Origin: Prevotella sp.
Lineage (GTDB): Bacteria > Bacteroidota > Bacteroidia > Bacteroidales > Bacteroidaceae
Assembly (NCBI GenBank): GCA_017462915.1
Contig: JAFTQG010000013.1
Location: forward strand, 62,001-126,000
Reading direction: 5' to 3'
DNA length: 64,000 nucleotides
The position numbers and the translations under genes are program-made. This document shows positions 1-7,979 of the stretch, in pieces. A model generated the notes under the pieces. It searched no databases, had not been told where the DNA came from, and saw nothing but the letters and a program-made list of their open reading frames with translations. The stretch's first letter is position 1. The number at the start of each line of letters is the position of its first letter.

Positions 1-2
1 AT

Positions 3-647
<645 letters not shown>

Positions 648-880
648 TACGGTCATTATGACAGTGATACAGTTCCCTCAGTATGTCTGGGCCGCAGAAA
701 AGATGACAAGTACAGAGGAAAATGTCGTGCTGTCTACTCTTTTTCTTGATGATATTCGTTTTTCAGCAAGAAAATATGTAAATTTGTCTCCTGATAAGTC
801 ATACCCCAGTAGTTTCAGACAAGTTTAACAGCCGCGATTTGCCTTATCCCTCCCATTGTATGAAAACCTTATAATGCTAT

Positions 881-1768
881 ATGAAGAAATCATTTATCCT
901 CATGCTCTTGTTCATAGTGTCGGGAGTATATGCTGACAATGTCATAGTCAAAGACAAGACAGTCTTGACAACTTCCGGTACAGCCAAGTATGTAAAGAGA
1001 GAAACAGCTGGCAATAATGCCGAACTGATAAATAAGTACAACCCTGATGTTAAATTCAACCTGAAGCCGAGAAACAGCAAGGCACATAACTCATTCCCCA
1101 TAATGGGCATGGCTCCGTCGTCGATACTTGCCAACGATGAGGTGGAGATGAATTTTGTGAAAAAGGTTGTGTGGAATTACTATCATAATGCATACTGTCT
1201 CCGATATTATATTGAGATAACCAACAAGACCGACAGCATCATCTATGTAGACAAAGGCAACAGCTACAGATTGGTTGCCGGAATAAAATCCATGTTCTTC
1301 GATATGGAATTTTTCCGCATGTCGTCCGCCATCGCTCCTGTATCCTCTACGCCCGAACCATTCTGTCATTTGCGTTACCTTCCCATACCTCCCCACAGTT
1401 CTGCCTATATCTCCGAGTGTAGATGGGGCTATAATGCTGACAACAAGTGGACGCAGTTGGATGAGGCGGAATATTACTATATACCAGACGGCAACGGCCA
1501 ACCGTTGAAAAGCGGGCATTATCTGGAGTACGGACCAGACAATACTCCTCACAGCAAGTTCCAATATGTCATAACCTATTCCACATCACCTGATTTCAAG
1601 ACATATTCGTCGCTGGATGCAAGCCTGTATGTGCGATATGTCGTCGCTTCAGGTATCTTCAAGAAGCAGTTTAAGTATAAATCCGGGAACATCCGTTGTG
1701 GTGCCGTTCCGAATTTTGAGTCTGAACCTTCGATGATAATGGGAATGTCAGGCTGGAACATGATTTGA
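881..1768 (+). CDS. Secreted protein of unknown function
   Basis: This 295-residue protein starts with a clear Sec signal peptide (MKKSFILMLLFIVSGVYA), so it should be exported to the periplasm or beyond. I do not recognise the mature domain. It is rich in aromatic residues and has an Ig-like or beta-sandwich feel (YCLRYYIEITNKTDSIIYVD, roughly residues 105-125), a pattern seen in several uncharacterised Bacteroidales envelope proteins. It stands alone: the upstream gene ends 230 bp away with nothing evident between, and a strong bidirectional terminator separates it from the convergent symporter gene downstream. Confidence 0.75.
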   Translation: MKKSFILMLLFIVSGVYADNVIVKDKTVLTTSGTAKYVKRETAGNNAELINKYNPDVKFNLKPRNSKAHNSFPIMGMAPSSILANDEVEMNFVKKVVWNYYHNAYCLRYYIEITNKTDSIIYVDKGNSYRLVAGIKSMFFDMEFFRMSSAIAPVSSTPEPFCHLRYLPIPPHSSAYISECRWGYNADNKWTQLDEAEYYYIPDGNGQPLKSGHYLEYGPDNTPHSKFQYVITYSTSPDFKTYSSLDASLYVRYVVASGIFKKQFKYKSGNIRCGAVPNFESEPSMIMGMSGWNMI

Positions 1769-1784
1769 GCCTCAGCAATCTGGT

Positions 1785-1857
1785 TATAGGCGTTTTATAT
1801 CTTTGCGTTGAACACAAGAAATGTGTACGGAAGATATAAGACGCCTATACTTTTTTA
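1785..1857. terminator. Bidirectional intrinsic terminator between convergent genes
   Basis: A long inverted repeat pairs positions 1785-1803 with 1831-1849 (arms around TATAGGCG and CGCCTATA). It is followed by a T-rich run on the plus strand. It sits between the secreted-protein gene (plus) and the symporter gene (minus), exactly where a shared terminator is expected. Confidence 0.8.
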
Positions 1858-1889
1858 TACCCGAATGCCAGCCAGATGACCGCTTAGGG

Positions 1890-3257
1890 TTACTCCATCC
1901 TCTCCTCGTCCATATTGTCGTCGAGGTGTCCGCTCCACAGATATTTGCGTGTCTCCTTCACTGTGACACCGCTGAGGAACAGGAGCGACAGCAGGTTAGG
2001 TATCGCCATCAAGGCATTCATGCAGTCGGCGATGTTCCAGACCAGTGTCAGGCTGATGACACTTCCGGCAAACATCGACACGATATAGGCAAGGCGGTAG
2101 ACTTTCACCCATCTGCTGCCTTTGAGATACTCCACGGCACGCTCTCCGTAATAACACCATCCGATGGCGGTGCTGAAGGCGAACGTCACAAGACCTGTCG
2201 ACAGTATTGCCGTGCCGACATAAGGAATCTTCGCGAAAGCCTCTTTTGTCAATGCCGCGCCGTTGCTGTAGTCTATGTCGGGATAGGCGATGATGCTCGA
2301 TACAATCACAAGGCCTGTCAATGCGCAGATGACTACCGTGTCCCAGAATGTGCCTGAAGAGGAAACGAGAGCCTGCCTTACAGGATTCCTTGTCTGTGCC
2401 GCTGCCGCCACGATGGGTGCCGAACCGAGACCCGACTCGTTGGAGAACAGGCCGCGTGCTATGCCGTATCGCGCCGCCATCATCACCGAAGCCCCTGCAA
2501 ATCCGCCTCCTGCCGCTTCCGGAGAGAACGCCGCCTTGCATATCAGCCGTATCGCCGGCAACAGATAGGCGGCATTGTTCACGAGGATAATCACGCATCC
2601 TGCGACGTAGAGCAGCGCCATGAATGGCACAAGCAGTCCGCAGACCTTCGCGATAATCCTCACGCCTCCACAGATGACGGCGGCAAGCAGTCCGCACATC
2701 GCCAGTCCTGTCATCCACATATCCACACCATAAGTCTCGAAAATCATTACCGACATGGCGTTAGCCTGTACCGTGCAGCCTATGCCGAACGATGCCAATG
2801 CCGTGAAGACGGCAAACAATACGGCCAAAGGCTTCCATCCCAGACCGCGCTCGAGAGCATACATCGGTCCGCCGAGCATTTTGCCGTTGGCGGTCTTCAC
2901 ACGGTATTTTATGGCAAGAAGGCCTTCGGCGTATTTCGTCGATATGCCGAATACGCCCGTAAGCCAGCACCACAACACCGCCCCGGGGCCGCCGAGAGCG
3001 ATGGCAGTCGCCACGCCGATGATGTTTCCCGTGCCTATCGTCGCCGCCAAAGCTGTCGCCAGCGACCCGAACTGTGACACGTCGCCGGTAGCTCCGGCGT
3101 CACGCTTTACCGACAGTCTTATTGCCGTGAATATTTTCCTTTGCGGGAATTTCAGCCGTACAGTGAGAAACAAGTGGGTGCCCAGAAGCAGTATCATCAT
3201 GGGCCATCCCCATAGAAAGGAGCTGATTTGGATGAATATGTCGTTTAATGTGTCCAT
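1890..3257 (-). CDS. Alanine/glycine:cation symporter family protein (AGCS)
   Basis: A 455-residue polytopic inner-membrane protein with about ten hydrophobic segments. It carries family hallmarks such as the early GNIIGVATAIALGGPGAVLW stretch, KYAEGLLAIKYR, and the SNESGLGSAPIVAAAAQT motif near the middle. The family (AlsT/DagA type) imports alanine, glycine or related small amino acids with sodium. Length is normal for the family and the ATG start gives a typical N-terminus. A minus-strand TATTTTTG box lies at about 3309-3316. The SDR gene lies 150 bp upstream on the same strand but has its own promoter, so co-transcription is possible but not required. Confidence 0.9.
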   Translation of the reverse strand: MDTLNDIFIQISSFLWGWPMMILLLGTHLFLTVRLKFPQRKIFTAIRLSVKRDAGATGDVSQFGSLATALAATIGTGNIIGVATAIALGGPGAVLWCWLTGVFGISTKYAEGLLAIKYRVKTANGKMLGGPMYALERGLGWKPLAVLFAVFTALASFGIGCTVQANAMSVMIFETYGVDMWMTGLAMCGLLAAVICGGVRIIAKVCGLLVPFMALLYVAGCVIILVNNAAYLLPAIRLICKAAFSPEAAGGGFAGASVMMAARYGIARGLFSNESGLGSAPIVAAAAQTRNPVRQALVSSSGTFWDTVVICALTGLVIVSSIIAYPDIDYSNGAALTKEAFAKIPYVGTAILSTGLVTFAFSTAIGWCYYGERAVEYLKGSRWVKVYRLAYIVSMFAGSVISLTLVWNIADCMNALMAIPNLLSLLFLSGVTVKETRKYLWSGHLDDNMDEERME

Positions 3258-3410
3258 GTTGTTATGTCCGTCAATATTCTGTTGTATGTCTTTTTACCTT
3301 TTGCTTTGCAAAAATATATAAAATTTTCCAAATATCAGCCATTTTGTATGGGAAAAGAAGGCAAGGCTGTAATTTCTGTAATATCGTGGGTGTGAAATAG
3401 GACATCTGTG

Positions 3411-4166
3411 TCAGCCCCTTATATCCATCCTTCTCCACAGCCATCCGGGGACGAGTCGCCAGAAGAAGACAAGGACACGGTAGCGCCAGTCGATTATCAT
3501 GACGCGCTTTCTCCTGTCGATCCCTGAGACAATCTGCCGCGCGACATCCGCCGCATCCATGTTCATGGGATAGTTGCAGTCCTTTATCAGTTCGGTGGTG
3601 ACGAAGCCAGGGCGTATGTCCGTGAATGAAATCTCCAGTTTGCGGATATGCGCCAGCTGTTCGAGACACTCCATATAGTGGCTCTGAAAACGCTTTGTGG
3701 AGGAGTATGCCGGAGATGCTCCGAGCCCTTTCGTACCGGCTATGCTGCTTATGGCTGCGATATGTCCCTTCTGCTCGGGATGCTTTGCAAACCAGTTGAA
3801 GGCGGCAGTCACCATGCGTGTGAATCCCATGCCGTTTACGGCGACGGTATCCATCTCCCGTTTGACATCCATCTCGACATTCTGAAAGCCTATCCCAGAG
3901 CTGTGGAAGTAAAGGTCCATGCCGCCAAGCTCTGCGATAAGCGTCTCAAGCCTCTGCGGAGCATCCTCGTCGGTGACATCTATCTGCATCGCCGCCGTCA
4001 CCTGCGGAAGCTCTTCCTGCAGCTTGTGCAGACGCTCGATGCGTCGTCCTGCTACGGCTATCTTCCAGCCCTGCATCGCAAGAGCCCTTGCGACCTCCAT
4101 TCCTATGCCGGAGGTCGCGCCCATTATCACCGCTTTCCTGCGTGTATCCGTGTCGTTTTTATTCAT
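3411..4166 (-). CDS. Short-chain dehydrogenase/reductase (SDR family)
   Basis: Classical SDR Rossmann protein. The cofactor motif GATSGIG follows the first beta strand, and the catalytic pair is Y-S-S-T-K in SPAYSSTKRF preceded by a serine-rich strand (AISSIAGTKG). The preferred start is the ATG at 4166 (MNKNDTDTRRKAV); an in-frame ATG 48 bp upstream would add residues unlike the family. The C-terminus is longer than a minimal SDR and ends in a hydrophobic, tryptophan-rich stretch (RYRVLVFFWRLVPGWLWRR) that may sit in or on the membrane. The substrate cannot be told from sequence. Confidence 0.88.
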   Translation of the reverse strand: MNKNDTDTRRKAVIMGATSGIGMEVARALAMQGWKIAVAGRRIERLHKLQEELPQVTAAMQIDVTDEDAPQRLETLIAELGGMDLYFHSSGIGFQNVEMDVKREMDTVAVNGMGFTRMVTAAFNWFAKHPEQKGHIAAISSIAGTKGLGASPAYSSTKRFQSHYMECLEQLAHIRKLEISFTDIRPGFVTTELIKDCNYPMNMDAADVARQIVSGIDRRKRVMIIDWRYRVLVFFWRLVPGWLWRRMDIRG

Positions 4167-4271
4167 GTTGATGTGTCGATTAGGTTTTATATTGGTATGC
4201 CATGCTTTTCTCATCAGTAAGGCGTGGCATCTTATATGCCTGCATTGCTTTTACCAATATTGCTGTTTTTG

Positions 4272-4302
4272 CAAAGATACTCAATTTATTCCGAATAGCA
4301 AA
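4272..4302 (-). promoter_or_regulatory. Bacteroidetes sigma-ABfr type promoter for the SDR gene
   Basis: On the minus strand a TTTG (-33 box, plus positions 4299-4302) is followed after exactly 19 nt by TATCTTTG (-7 box, plus positions 4272-4279). This matches the primary Bacteroidetes promoter consensus and lies about 105 bp upstream of the SDR start codon. Confidence 0.75.
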
Positions 4303-4476
4303 AGATTATCTTTTGATTCTGCCTCTTTCCTTGATTTCCCGGTTGCCGTCGGCAGTGAAAGCAAGCCAAGACACTTATAAACATAGGTTTCACAGGTACT
4401 TGTATACCCGATGTATATACCTGAAAACCAACATCTACCACTCCATGTAATAACCGCCCTGCCGATGTATGTCTCA

Positions 4477-4564
4477 GAAGGTGACCTTTTACCACATGAA
4501 AGGTCACCTTTTGTTATGTAAAAGGTCACCCTTTATTTGTTGAAAGGTCACCTTCCGCAAAAGA
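4477..4564. repeat. Array of four 22-nt GGTSACC-core repeats (array 1)
   Basis: Four units of exactly 22 nt begin at 4477, 4499, 4521 and 4543. Each carries AAGGTSACC followed by a T/C run and a variable, A/T-rich second half. The same unit family with the same period recurs at 20885-20972 and 38703-38834. The rest of the 4167-4795 gap holds the SDR promoter and the 66-bp repeats listed separately. Confidence 0.85.
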
Positions 4565-4637
4565 GATGTATAGGGTATGGAAAAGCAAATAAATCAAAAA
4601 ACTTTCCACATGATGACGGTCTTTTGCCAATATTTCT

Positions 4638-4779
4638 TATCTTTGCATAAGATAGGCTGCACCTCAGCAATTTGAAACAAGTTTCATTGCGTTCGGTTTG
4701 CACTATCTTTGCATAAGATAGGCTGCACTCGGCAATCAGTGAACAAGTTCACATTGCGCTCGTTTGCACTATCTTTGCA
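4638..4779 (+). repeat. Two tandem 66-bp promoter-bearing repeats plus partial third, upstream of fic
   Basis: Unit 1 is 4638-4703 and unit 2 is 4704-4769, both exactly 66 nt; a third unit begins at 4770 with only its promoter box. Every unit starts with the -7 type box TATCTTTGCA and contains a palindrome with an AA loop: TGAAAC-AA-GTTTCA in unit 1 and GTGAAC-AA-GTTCAC in unit 2, flanked by GCAAT and ATTGC. The final box at 4770 probably drives the fic gene at 4796. An inverted single copy lies at 7914-7979. Confidence 0.85.
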
Positions 4780-4795
4780 AAAGACATGACTATTT

Positions 4796-5593
4796 ATGAC
4801 GCAAGAGAACAAAGACATATTGCAGAACCTTTCCCGGCAATACCGGGAGTTGGGTATCACAGACCAGATAGACTATGAGAAGTTTTATCTGTATTCTATC
4901 ATAACCCATTCCACGGCTATAGAGGGAAGTACGGTGACGGAGGTGGAGGCACAACTGCTGTTTGATGAGGGCATTACCTCTGGTAAGCGCACGATGATGG
5001 AGCAGATGATGAATCTTGACTTGAAGGAAGCATACGACTATGGCATGCAGTGGATAAAGCTTCATGAACCCATCACTACCGAATGGCTTATCATGCTGGC
5101 TTCGAAGGTCATGGCACGTACAGGAGCAGAATATAATGCTATGGGAGGCAGTTTCTCTGCTGCCAGGGGTGAGTTGCGTAAGTTGAATGTCACGGCTGGT
5201 TTTGGAGGACGTTCTTATATATCATTCACCAAAGTTCCAGCAAGACTGGAGGCTTTCTGCACGGAATTGAATAAGCGTCGCAAGGAGATTGTACCGACAG
5301 ATATTGTTGCAATATACGAATTGAGTTTCTGGGCACATTACGAATTGGTCACAATCCATCCATGGGCAGACGGCAACGGGCGTACAAGTCGTTTGCTGAT
5401 GAATCTGCTGCAAATGGAGTTCGGGGCATTGCCTGTTAAAGTTCTCAGGGAGGATAAGGCTGAGTATATACAGGCTCTGGTGGACACACGCGAAGAGGAA
5501 AATCTGGAGATATTCATAAACTGTATGGCAAGGCTTCATTGTCAGCATCTCAAGCATGACATATCCCAGTTTATAAAGTCAGTTTCCGAGTAA
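4796..5593 (+). CDS. Fic family protein
   Basis: A 265-residue protein with the Fic signature HPWADGNGR at residues 188-196, close to the consensus HPFx(D/E)GNGR. The histidine is the catalytic base for AMP transfer, and the GNGR loop binds the nucleotide phosphates. A serine-threonine-rich stretch before it (STAIEGSTVTEVE, about residues 38-50) resembles the inhibitory helix motif (S/T)xxxE(G/N) of self-regulated Fic enzymes, though in modified form. This suggests a class II or stand-alone AMPylator. No antitoxin gene is adjacent. It is preceded by the tandem 66-bp repeats, whose last promoter box is about 25 bp from the ATG. Confidence 0.9.
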   Translation: MTQENKDILQNLSRQYRELGITDQIDYEKFYLYSIITHSTAIEGSTVTEVEAQLLFDEGITSGKRTMMEQMMNLDLKEAYDYGMQWIKLHEPITTEWLIMLASKVMARTGAEYNAMGGSFSAARGELRKLNVTAGFGGRSYISFTKVPARLEAFCTELNKRRKEIVPTDIVAIYELSFWAHYELVTIHPWADGNGRTSRLLMNLLQMEFGALPVKVLREDKAEYIQALVDTREEENLEIFINCMARLHCQHLKHDISQFIKSVSE

Positions 5594-5622
5594 ATTGTTG
5601 ATAAAGAAGGAATCATGAAAAA

Positions 5623-6900
5623 ATGATGTGTATTATGAGACGGCTGATTCTTAATGCGTTGTTTGCCGTGCTTGCCATCACCTGCGGATACGCCAATGAC
5701 GGCGTATACTTCACGAGCGGCAACTTTCTGGTGCCTGTGACGGAGACCGATATTGCCGTGTCAAAGGAGATTCTTACCATAACGGTGGGCAGGGACAGCT
5801 TCGCACGTGTCGATGTCTACTACGAGTTCCTCAACCGTGACAGGGAGAAGACCGTGACGATGGCCTTTGAAGCGTCATCGCCATATAACGCCATGGAACA
5901 GTTGAGGCGTGACGGCGGGCATCCTTATATCCATGATTTCACGGTGACGATGAACGGTCAGCCGCTGGAATACACCAACGGACTTGTGGCTGTCAGATGG
6001 TCTGACGATGTGTGCGATACCGATTTCACTCCGCTTGATGTCTCAAAATGGAAGGGAGCAGGGGAAGTGGCAGACAGCATCCTGCCTTTTGACAATGCTC
6101 TCTACAACCCGGAGCTGGACAGCATCATATCGTTTGCCTATGCATATTATTTCCCTGCACTCTTCCGTCATGGGAAAAACATTGTGCATCATACCTACCG
6201 ATACCGCATGAGCTATAATGTCGCCTGCGAGTTTGAGGTGCCGTATTGGCTTACGCCTGCCACACGGTGGGCAAACAGGCAGGTGGATGACTTCACGCTG
6301 AGGATAAAGTCTGACGGGCCTGTTGACATCTGCCTTGCCGACTCCCTGTTCGGCAGTGCGCCGTTTGTCATAACCGAGGGACATGGCGACCTCCATTCGC
6401 TGGACACAAAGTATATGGGACATTTTCTCCTCGCCAGCCTCGGACGCTGTTCCACGCTGGAATGGCACGCCCGGAATTTCTCCCCTAAGGCAAACATGAG
6501 CATCGCCTCTGCCGATTTGCTCCTGCCCGACCTCCGCTGGACGACATCATGCACAGTGGTTGTCCTGCCCGACGGCCGTGCCTGCCGTTATGTCGGCGAC
6601 AGTGGCGAAAAGTATCTTGTCCTGGCACAGGACTATATGGAAGTGCCGAAAGAGGGCGCGCGTATCATGGAATACTCGGCCGAAAAAGGGCAAGGTTTTG
6701 TTTATGCAAAGAGAAACAGTAAGGTCAATGTGCGTCAGCAGCCATCGGAAAAGAGCAGGAGGGTAGGGACTATGGAGTCTGTCGATGGCGATTTGCCGCA
6801 CAAGTATCCTTGCCTCGGTCTTGCGAACGGATGGTACAGGGTGCGTATAGGCGACAAGACAGGCTATGTCCGCGAAGACCTTCTGGACTGGACACCGTAA
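5623..6900 (+). CDS. Secreted DUF4424-like protein with C-terminal SH3 domain
   Basis: 425 residues beginning with a signal peptide. The start may be the ATG at 5623 or the one at 5635 (MRRLILNALFAVLAITCGYA), and the latter gives the cleaner signal. The N-terminal half (about 25-260) resembles DUF4424, a beta-rich extracytoplasmic domain (ETDIAVSKEILTITVG, VDVYYEFLNRDREKTVTMAF). The last ~65 residues form a bacterial SH3 domain (KVNVRQQPSEKSRRVG, NGWYRVRIGDKTGYVREDLL), typical of cell-wall or protein binding. A three-codon ORF (ATG AAA AAA TGA) sits at 5614, immediately before the start. The function is unknown; an envelope-binding role is inferred. Confidence 0.75.
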   Translation: MMCIMRRLILNALFAVLAITCGYANDGVYFTSGNFLVPVTETDIAVSKEILTITVGRDSFARVDVYYEFLNRDREKTVTMAFEASSPYNAMEQLRRDGGHPYIHDFTVTMNGQPLEYTNGLVAVRWSDDVCDTDFTPLDVSKWKGAGEVADSILPFDNALYNPELDSIISFAYAYYFPALFRHGKNIVHHTYRYRMSYNVACEFEVPYWLTPATRWANRQVDDFTLRIKSDGPVDICLADSLFGSAPFVITEGHGDLHSLDTKYMGHFLLASLGRCSTLEWHARNFSPKANMSIASADLLLPDLRWTTSCTVVVLPDGRACRYVGDSGEKYLVLAQDYMEVPKEGARIMEYSAEKGQGFVYAKRNSKVNVRQQPSEKSRRVGTMESVDGDLPHKYPCLGLANGWYRVRIGDKTGYVREDLLDWTP

Positions 6901-7064
6901 CATTTGCGGTTTGCGGTTATAAGGCTTTATGGTAAATGTGGTTTGTCGTGTTCGGTGTGAAACGCCGAGCGTGTTGCCAAACCCCATCCGGAAACTGTCC
7001 AGCATCATCCGCATAACCGTCCAACCGTAAAACCGCATAACCGTAAGAGAAAAACTCAAAGAAC
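6901..7064. repeat. Low-complexity spacer built from 'AACCG' words
   Basis: The spacer before the winged-helix gene is composed of reiterated words such as CATAACCGT and AACCGTAAAACCGCATAACC, with a loosely inverted counterpart at its left end (GCGGTTTGCGGTTAT). A related phrase, GGTTGGACGGT, recurs at about 38380-38395 downstream of the GH137-GH2 gene. No gene is visible. Confidence 0.5.
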
Positions 7065-7793
7065 ATGAAACCATACCTCCCGATAACTGTCTTCCTCGTA
7101 TTGCTGGCGAGCTCCGTGCTTTCCAGTTGGTGTTGTTATGAAAGCCAGTGTGCATTTATACAGCATGAGGCGGACAGGGCACTGTCTGTGACACTGCGTC
7201 AGCAGCAGAGCGATGTCATTACTCCCGACACTGTCGCCGTCTACCGCAACAATATAGCCATCGCGGAGATACGCGATACCGCGGCAATCTCCGTGAAGAC
7301 CGTGATGATAGACGACCGCCATGCCACCGTTATAGAGGCGGATGCCGGCTGCTCGTTCCTCACCGTCTTCGGGATGTCAGACCAGCGGTTGCCTGCGTCG
7401 TTGCTCTTCCTTGCGTCATTGTGGGCTACAGGGATGCTGTGGCGCAGACGGCGTTGCCCTCAGGCAGTGCCGTGTCCTATGAATCCCGGCATACGTTACG
7501 GCGGACTGACATACGACCGGGAGCAGGGAAGGTTTTATACGGCAGAGGGTATGGAGATACGTTTCACACCCATGCAGCACCGCCTGATGGAGATGTTCTT
7601 CCTTTCCGATACCCATGTCCTTACGAAACAGCAGATATGTGATGCCCTTTGGCCGAAGAAACCAGACGCGAGCGACACGCTGTATACCCTCGTGCGCCGC
7701 ATAAAACCGCTGATAGAACGGTGCAGTTCGCTGCATGTCGAGTCGGAACGCGGACGTGCATATATCCTGACAGATAAGGACGCAGACTGCTGA
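7065..7793 (+). CDS. Membrane-anchored winged-helix transcriptional regulator
   Basis: 242 residues. Residues 1-20 form a hydrophobic N-terminal segment, followed by a short periplasmic part of about 90 residues, then a second hydrophobic stretch near 105-125 (LPASLLFLASLWATGMLW) ending in RRRR. The C-terminal ~95 residues form an OmpR/PhoB-type winged helix (IRFTPMQHRLMEMFFLSDTH, LTKQQICDALWPKKPDASDT, LYTLVRRIKPLIE). The topology places the DNA-binding domain in the cytoplasm and a sensor in the periplasm, a ToxR-like one-component design with reversed domain order. It is followed by an outer-membrane beta-barrel gene, which it probably controls. This gene pair recurs in Bacteroidales. Confidence 0.85.
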   Translation: MKPYLPITVFLVLLASSVLSSWCCYESQCAFIQHEADRALSVTLRQQQSDVITPDTVAVYRNNIAIAEIRDTAAISVKTVMIDDRHATVIEADAGCSFLTVFGMSDQRLPASLLFLASLWATGMLWRRRRCPQAVPCPMNPGIRYGGLTYDREQGRFYTAEGMEIRFTPMQHRLMEMFFLSDTHVLTKQQICDALWPKKPDASDTLYTLVRRIKPLIERCSSLHVESERGRAYILTDKDADC

Positions 7794-7875
7794 TACCCAC
7801 TGCGTTGAGGCTTTGTCAGATATAATGTCAGACAAATGTCAGTGAGTTTTTTCCTCCTTTCTGAAGACAATCCCG

Positions 7876-7883
7876 TACCTTTG
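7876..7883 (+). promoter_or_regulatory. -7 box (TACCTTTG) upstream of the beta-barrel gene
   Basis: TACCTTTG fits the TAnnTTTG consensus and lies about 100 bp before the start codon at 7979. No good TTTG is found 19 nt upstream, so the promoter may be weak or regulated. Confidence 0.45.
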
Positions 7884-7913
7884 CCCTGCAAATCAAAAAC
7901 AGGTGTAAAGACA

Positions 7914-7979
7914 GTGCAAGCGAGCGCAATGTGAACTTGTTCGCTGATTGCCGAGTGCAGCCTGTATTATGCAAAGATA
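7914..7979 (-). repeat. Inverted single copy of the 66-bp repeat
   Basis: Read on the minus strand this is a full 66-nt unit beginning TATCTTTGCATAA and sharing the palindrome core GAAC-AA-GTTC and the ends GCAAT/ATTGC with the units at 4638-4769. Here the promoter box points away from the downstream gene, and the last base of the repeat is the A of the probable ATG at 7979. Confidence 0.85.

Noticed and set aside
1821-2357. Plus-strand ORF opposite the symporter
   Set aside because: It is antisense to a well-supported membrane transporter, has no recognisable domain and is explained as a shadow of GC-rich codons.
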